Positions 59,053 through 64,000 of a DNA stretch of 64,000 nucleotides are shown here, one piece after another. The position numbers were made by a program, and so were the translations under genes. The stretch is taken from assembly GCF_900090105.1 (NCBI RefSeq), contig NZ_FMDM01000005.1, positions 407,696-471,695 on the forward strand, in the 5' to 3' direction. Position 1 is the stretch's first letter. Each line of letters begins with the position of its first letter. Source of the DNA: Micromonospora humi. Lineage in GTDB: Bacteria > Actinomycetota > Actinomycetes > Mycobacteriales > Micromonosporaceae. Under the pieces are notes generated by a model, which saw only the letters and a program-made list of their open reading frames with translations, did no database searches and was not told the origin of the DNA.

Positions 59053-59694
59053 TCACGTCGCGGGCTGGTAGCCGTACCGGAAGGTGTGCACCGCGTCGTC
59101 CACCATCGCGGCGATCTCGTCGGCGGTCAGGGTGCGCTCGGTCGACGCGTTCGTGCTCTCGAACGTGGTCAGGGCGGTGAAGTGCAACGCCGTGCGGTCC
59201 GGGTCGGCGGCGCGTAGGTCGCCCCGGTCGACGAGCGCCTGGAGACGCCGAACGACCTCGGCCTGAACGCGCATCGGTCCGGCCTGCTGCCAGGCGTCGA
59301 GCAGGGCGCGCGGGAAGTGGCGCCCCTCGGCGTCGATCTGTCGGACGAGCGTGAAGTGCTCCGGGAAGTCGAGTCGGTGAGCCACCAGCGCGCGGCCGAT
59401 GACGCTCAACTGCTCCGTCACCCCGTCGGCCCGGGCCCACCCCTCCGTCACGTACTCACAGAAGGCGTCGGCGACCCGGGTGGCGCTCTGCTCCAGGACG
59501 AACGAGAACAACTCCTCCTTGCTGCCGAAGTGCTTGTAGAGGGTGCGGGTGGACACCTCCGCCTCTCGCGCGATCGTGTCCATCGTCGTGCGGGCGTAGC
59601 CGTCACGGCCGAAGACCACGCGGGCGGCGCTTACGACGGCGTCGCGCTTGGCGGGCCGGCCGCGACCGGGGTTCGGGTGTGAGGTCTCCGACAT
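59053..59694 (-). CDS. TetR family transcriptional regulator
   Basis: The 213-residue protein has a TetR helix-turn-helix (RDAVVSAARVVFGRDGYARTTMDTIAREAEVSTRTLYKHFGSKEELF) and a C-terminal helical ligand domain of the AcrR-like type (TLTADEIAAMVDDAVHTFRYGY). ATG 59694 follows GGAGAC. It is divergent from the FMN reductase and MFS transporter genes and probably controls them in response to a toxic small molecule. Confidence 0.93.
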   Translation of the reverse strand: MSETSHPNPGRGRPAKRDAVVSAARVVFGRDGYARTTMDTIAREAEVSTRTLYKHFGSKEELFSFVLEQSATRVADAFCEYVTEGWARADGVTEQLSVIGRALVAHRLDFPEHFTLVRQIDAEGRHFPRALLDAWQQAGPMRVQAEVVRRLQALVDRGDLRAADPDRTALHFTALTTFESTNASTERTLTADEIAAMVDDAVHTFRYGYQPAT

Positions 59695-59769
59695 GGGTCT
59701 CCCTCTGGGGCTGCGCTCGGCCAAATTCTGCTGTATACGTTTTACTTTACATTACGAGGAGGAAATCCG

Positions 59770-60351
59770 ATGCACCAGACACTCCGACTCGCCGTCATCC
59801 TCGGCAGCGTGCGACCGGGCCGCAAGGCCGAGGCTGTCGGGCGGTGGGTCCACCGGCACGCCAGCCGGCGGGAGGGCATCACGGTGGAACTCGTCGACCT
59901 CGTCGAGCACCGGCTGCCAGTGCTCGACGAACCACTGCCCGCCGCCTACGGCCGCTACGAACGACCGCACACCATGGCCTGGTCGGAGACCATCGCGTCC
60001 TACGACGGCTACATCGTGGTGACGCCGGAATACAACCGCTCCATCCCGGGCCCGCTGAAGAACGCGATCGACTACCTCTACCAGGAGTGGCACGACAAGG
60101 CGGCCGGCTTCGTCAGCTACGGAATCGACGCCGCCGGCACCCGGGCGGTCGAACACCTGCGGGTGGTGATGGGCGAACTCCGGGTCGCCGACGTACGGGC
60201 GCAGGTGGCCATGTCCCTGGCCACCGACTTCGACGGCGAGACCTTCACACCCGCACCACGCCGCGACGACGAACTGGACGTCCTGCTGGATCAGCTCATC
60301 GCCTGGAGCGGAGCGCTGCGAACCGTCCGCCGCGGGCGGGAGGTCCGATGA
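59770..60351 (+). CDS. NADPH-dependent FMN reductase family protein
   Basis: The 193-residue flavodoxin-fold reductase has the FMN-phosphate loop ILGSVRPGRKAEAVGRW and the conserved YIVVTPEYNRSIPGPLKNAIDYLYQEWHDKAAGFVSYG. It reduces flavin, quinones or azo/nitro compounds with NADPH. ATG 59770 has GAGGAGGAA. The stop overlaps the MFS gene ATG (ATGA), so reductase and efflux pump are coexpressed. Confidence 0.94.
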   Translation: MHQTLRLAVILGSVRPGRKAEAVGRWVHRHASRREGITVELVDLVEHRLPVLDEPLPAAYGRYERPHTMAWSETIASYDGYIVVTPEYNRSIPGPLKNAIDYLYQEWHDKAAGFVSYGIDAAGTRAVEHLRVVMGELRVADVRAQVAMSLATDFDGETFTPAPRRDDELDVLLDQLIAWSGALRTVRRGREVR

Positions 60352-61796
60352 CCACCCGCCTTCATGCCGCCTCCGCAACCGAGGCGATCCCGTGGCGGGT
60401 ATGGCGACTCGCCCTGGTGATCGCATTCGGCGCGTTCATCAGCCAGCTCGACACGTCGATCGTCAGCGTCGGGCTCGACACCATCGCCGGCGACCTTGAC
60501 GCCGGCCTCGGCGACGCCCAGTGGGTCGCCAACGCCTATCTGATCGCGCTCGGCGTGTCGCTTCCGGCCAGCGGATGGCTCGGACGCCGCTTCGGCGTCG
60601 GCCGGATGTGGATGGTCGCGCTCGGCGGGTTCACCGTGGCGTCCGCGCTGTGTGCGTTCGCCGTCGGCATCTGGTGGCTGGTGGCGGCGCGGGTGCTCCA
60701 GGGACTCAGTGCCGGCGTCCTGGTCCCCGCCGGGCAGACGGTGCTCGGCCAGGCGGTCGGCCCGCAACGCCTCGGCCGGGTCATGGCCACACTCGGCATC
60801 GCCGTCACCCTCGGTCCCGCGCTCGGTCCGGCGCTCGGCGGTCTGATCGTGCACGCCGGCTCCTGGCCGTGGCTGTTCCTGGTGAACGTGCCGCTCGGTG
60901 GGCTCGGAATCTGGCTCGCCCGGCGGTACGTGCCGCACGATCGCCCCGTCGACCGCCCCGGTCGGCTGGACTGGCCGGGCCTGCTGCTGGTCGGCGCCGG
61001 CGTCCCACTGCTGATCTACGGACTCACCAGATCGGGCGAGGCGGGCGGCGTCACCGCGCCCGGCGTGCTCCTGCCCGCGCTTGCGGGGCTTCTGTCGATC
61101 GCCGGCTTCGTCTGGCACGCCCGGCGTGCGGCCCACCCGATTCTTGACCTGCGGCTGTTCGCCCGGCCGGCGTACGCGGCGGCCACCGTGACCGCCGCCT
61201 TCGCCGGCGCCGTCATGTACTCCGCGACGCTACTGTTCCCGCTCTACTTCCAGCTCGGCCACGGCACCGGCGTGCTCGAAACCGGCCTCGCGCTGATCCC
61301 GCTCGGGCTCGGCACTGCGCTGCTGCTGCCGGTGAGTGGCCGGCTCGTGGACCGCTACGGCGGCGGGGTGGTGAGCTGCTACGGCATTCTCGCCGCCGTC
61401 GCCACCACCGTGCCATTCGCGCTGGCCGGCACCGACCTGGCGGAGACGCTGGTGCTCGTCCTGCTGCTCCTGCGCGGCATGGCCCTCGCGGTCGCCGTCG
61501 TGCCGGCCGGAATCTCCGCCTACAAAGCGGTCGACCCGGAGCAACTTCCGGACGCCACCACGCAGGTCAACATCCTGCAACGGGTGGGCGGGGCGCTCGG
61601 CGGAGCCGTGTTCACCGTCATGCTCGCCCATGCGCTGCCGCGCGGAGCGGACGCGGCGTTCCGGACCACGTTCGCCTGGCTGACCGTCGTCTCGATGCTC
61701 GGTCTCGTCGGTGCGGCCTGGCTCGCTCTCGCCGAACGCCGACTCGGCGTCGAGCAGGTGCGGCACCGGGCCAACGGTCAGGGGCGCAGCACGTAG
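60348..61796 (+). CDS. MFS drug-efflux transporter, DHA2 (14-helix) family
   Basis: The 482-residue membrane protein starts with a first helix including SQLDTSIVSVGLDTIAGDL (DHA2 motif D1). Motif A follows (GWLGRRFGVGRMWMVALGGF) and motif C ([19 protein letters not shown]). About 14 hydrophobic helices are predicted. It exports hydrophobic drugs using the proton gradient. Regulation is likely by the divergent TetR protein. Its 3' end overlaps the convergent quinone-reductase gene by 19 nt. Confidence 0.94.
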   Translation: MTTRLHAASATEAIPWRVWRLALVIAFGAFISQLDTSIVSVGLDTIAGDLDAGLGDAQWVANAYLIALGVSLPASGWLGRRFGVGRMWMVALGGFTVASALCAFAVGIWWLVAARVLQGLSAGVLVPAGQTVLGQAVGPQRLGRVMATLGIAVTLGPALGPALGGLIVHAGSWPWLFLVNVPLGGLGIWLARRYVPHDRPVDRPGRLDWPGLLLVGAGVPLLIYGLTRSGEAGGVTAPGVLLPALAGLLSIAGFVWHARRAAHPILDLRLFARPAYAAATVTAAFAGAVMYSATLLFPLYFQLGHGTGVLETGLALIPLGLGTALLLPVSGRLVDRYGGGVVSCYGILAAVATTVPFALAGTDLAETLVLVLLLLRGMALAVAVVPAGISAYKAVDPEQLPDATTQVNILQRVGGALGGAVFTVMLAHALPRGADAAFRTTFAWLTVVSMLGLVGAAWLALAERRLGVEQVRHRANGQGRST

Positions 61797-62695
61797 CGAC
61801 CGCGCACCCCGCCCGCTGCCATCGCCCGGTGGGCGTCCGCCGCGCGGTCCAGCGGCAGCACGGCGCGTACCCGGATCGGCAGCTCGTCGGATGCGGCGCG
61901 GGCGAGCAGGTCGGCCAGTCGGGGGCCGTCGGGGTGCGTGTCCACGGCCGCGACGGTGACGCCGCGGTCCGGGGCCGGCCGGGCGTTCGGCCGGACCCCG
62001 ACGTACGTCCCGCCGGCGCGGACCAGCGCGAACGCCTGATCCTGGAGGTTGGCGGCGTCGGCCACCGCGTCCCAGCCCGGCTCGGCCGCCGTGGTGAAGT
62101 CCGCCCCGAGACTCCGCACGAACTCCGCGTCCGCCGGGCGGGCCAGGCCGGTCACCCGCCAGCCCCGGTCGGGCGCCAGCGCGAGGAGGTACGCCCCGAC
62201 CGCGCCGGCCGCGCCGGTCACCAGCAGCCGGTCGGCGCCGGCCGGCGCGTCACCGAGCAGGTCGACGACCTGCGCGGCGGCCAGCCCGTTGAGCGGCACG
62301 GTGGCCGCCGCGACCAGGTCCGACCCGTCGGGTACGACGGCGAGGCCGTCCGCCGGCACGACGAGCTGCTCGGCCCAGGTGCCGAAGTCGCGGTCGAACC
62401 CGACCACCACACCGGCGACCCGGGTGCCGGCGGTCAGGTCGACGCCGGGACCGGCGGCCTCGACGGTGCCGGCGAAGTCCCAGCCCAGGCCGGTGTGACG
62501 GGGCTGGTGGATCAGCCCCAGGCGGTGGAAGAAGCCGTCGGCGACGGCAAGGTCGACGGGGTTGACCGCCGCGCCGGCGACCCGCACCCGGACCTCGCCC
62601 GGTCCGGGCTCACGCAGCGGGACGTCGATGATCTCGATGGTGCCGGGGCCGCCGGCGGCTCGGACGACGGCGGCCCGGAAGGTGCGCGTACCCAT
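61778..62695 (-). CDS. Zinc-independent quinone oxidoreductase-like MDR protein
   Basis: The 305-residue medium-chain reductase has the N-terminal GroES-like domain (GPGEVRVRVAGAAVNPVDLAVADG) and a Rossmann site LLVTGAAGAVGAYLLALA. It lacks the zinc cysteines, so it is a quinone oxidoreductase/enoyl reductase type using NADPH. ATG 62695 follows GGAGAACC. Its promoter region holds a palindrome shared with the divergent HxlR gene, suggesting quinone-responsive control. Confidence 0.92.
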   Translation of the reverse strand: MGTRTFRAAVVRAAGGPGTIEIIDVPLREPGPGEVRVRVAGAAVNPVDLAVADGFFHRLGLIHQPRHTGLGWDFAGTVEAAGPGVDLTAGTRVAGVVVGFDRDFGTWAEQLVVPADGLAVVPDGSDLVAAATVPLNGLAAAQVVDLLGDAPAGADRLLVTGAAGAVGAYLLALAPDRGWRVTGLARPADAEFVRSLGADFTTAAEPGWDAVADAANLQDQAFALVRAGGTYVGVRPNARPAPDRGVTVAAVDTHPDGPRLADLLARAASDELPIRVRAVLPLDRAADAHRAMAAGGVRGRYVLRP

Positions 62696-62762
62696 TGGTG
62701 GTTCTCCTTGTCTCGACCGGTCTCTCGCTCCACGATGGAGTGGTAGCTCTCCAGCGGGAAGG

Positions 62763-62780
62763 ACGCACTTCGGAGTGCGT
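62763..62780. promoter_or_regulatory. Palindrome between the quinone reductase and hxlR genes
   Basis: ACGCACT-N4-AGTGCGT is a perfect 7-bp inverted repeat 33 bp upstream of the HxlR start and in the leader region of the divergent reductase. It is the likely HxlR operator for both genes. Confidence 0.65.
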
Positions 62781-62812
62781 AGGGCACCCCGCGGTACCGA
62801 AGGAGTGGGCCG

Positions 62813-63235
62813 ATGGCCACCCGGACGGCGATCGAGAAGCGGGCCCGGGCGCGGGCGGAGTACGGCGCGTTCCTGGCCGCCTGCCCGAGCCGGCAACTGC
62901 TGGACCGGATCTCCGACAAGTGGGTGGCGCTGGTCCTGGCCGCCCTGGGGCGCGACGGCCCGGACGGCGACGCCGGCCCGCAGGTGATGCGCTACTCGGA
63001 GCTGTCCCGGCGGCTCGCCGGCGTCAGTCAGAAGATGCTCACCCAGACGCTGCGTGCCCTGGAACGCGACGGCCTGGTGGTTCGCACCGTGACGCCGACC
63101 GTGCCGGTGACCGTGACGTACGAGCTGACCGACCTCGGGCTGTCGCTGCACACCCTGACTCGTGGCATCAAGGACTGGGCCGAGGCGCACATGGACGAGG
63201 TGTACGCGAACCGCGAGCGGTACGACGCCCACTGA
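62813..63235 (+). CDS. HxlR family transcriptional regulator
   Basis: The 140-residue winged-helix protein has the HxlR pattern CPSRQLLDRISDKWVALVLAALG, with the N-terminal Cys found in redox-sensing members. YSELSRRLAGVSQKMLTQTLRALERDGLVVR and YELTDLGLSLHTL follow. It probably senses quinones or electrophiles and controls the divergent oxidoreductase. ATG 62813 is supported by the family start. Confidence 0.93.
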   Translation: MATRTAIEKRARARAEYGAFLAACPSRQLLDRISDKWVALVLAALGRDGPDGDAGPQVMRYSELSRRLAGVSQKMLTQTLRALERDGLVVRTVTPTVPVTVTYELTDLGLSLHTLTRGIKDWAEAHMDEVYANRERYDAH

Positions 63236-63322
63236 AAGTTCCGACGCACTATCGGAAACGCCTCGGGCCTGATCGCGCCCGCATTCGCCGTGCCCGGCGA
63301 GGTCATCGACATTGACCAATGA

Positions 63323-64000
<678 letters not shown>

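Overview
The window is chromosomal DNA of a high-G+C actinomycete. GTG starts, short stop/start overlaps and the gene content (BldC, DUF3073, crt/LitR, Tad pili, a WXG100 locus, a DUF574 methyltransferase) point to Micromonosporaceae, most likely Micromonospora. That placement is inferred from sequence content alone. No phage, plasmid origin, insertion sequence or CRISPR array was seen.

Left part (1-25 kb). A purine and developmental block comes first: purL (5' end missing) and a ComB-like phosphatase, a surface protein with a Gly/Tyr-rich tail, a sterol-carrier-like protein, purF, purM, DUF3073, a Leu/Val dehydrogenase, an unknown conserved protein and bldC. Between purM and DUF3073 sits a two-gene cassette: a radical SAM/SPASM enzyme and a 70-residue precursor whose C-terminus is packed with aromatic-x-Asn/His triplets. 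This looks like a three-residue cyclophane (triceptide) RiPP locus. Next come metabolic and orphan genes (PPOX protein, methyltransferases, a beta-oxidation pair, an ABC binding lipoprotein, DUF2786, SRPBCC), an autoregulated membrane protein/regulator pair, and an arsenic module (arsR-MIP channel-arsC, with arsI/cadI divergent).

Middle (25-38 kb). A tRNA-Glu/Asp/Phe cluster is followed by a lipoprotein deacetylase and a light-response/carotenoid cluster: a LitR/CarH-type B12 regulator, idi, crtI and crtE on the minus strand, and crtB with photolyase on the plus strand. Then come a beta-lactamase-fold hydrolase, a flavin disulfide oxidoreductase, a crotonase, a VapBC module, a deazaflavin-dependent reductase and a Rieske/DUF2231 protein.

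Tad pilus region (38.7-49 kb). Twelve tightly packed, mostly overlapping minus-strand genes encode two secreted proteins, CpaB, CpaE, TadA, TadB, TadC, a Flp-like pilin, three TadE/G-like pseudopilins and a LysM protein. A divergent prepilin peptidase completes the system.

Right part (49-64 kb). It holds a GH65 phosphorylase/hydrolase; a DUF574 methyltransferase; an ECF41 sigma factor with its carboxymuconolactone-decarboxylase-like partner and matching divergent promoters; an epoxide hydrolase/MarR pair; a type VII-associated locus (YbaB, ESX-type protein, WXG protein, EndoU toxin, probable immunity protein); a TetR/FMN-reductase/MFS cluster; an HxlR/quinone-reductase pair; and the 5' end of a secreted GH10 xylanase cut by the window edge.

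Two 52-bp copies of one intergenic repeat (44/52 identical) abut stop codons at 15.4 and 51.5 kb.
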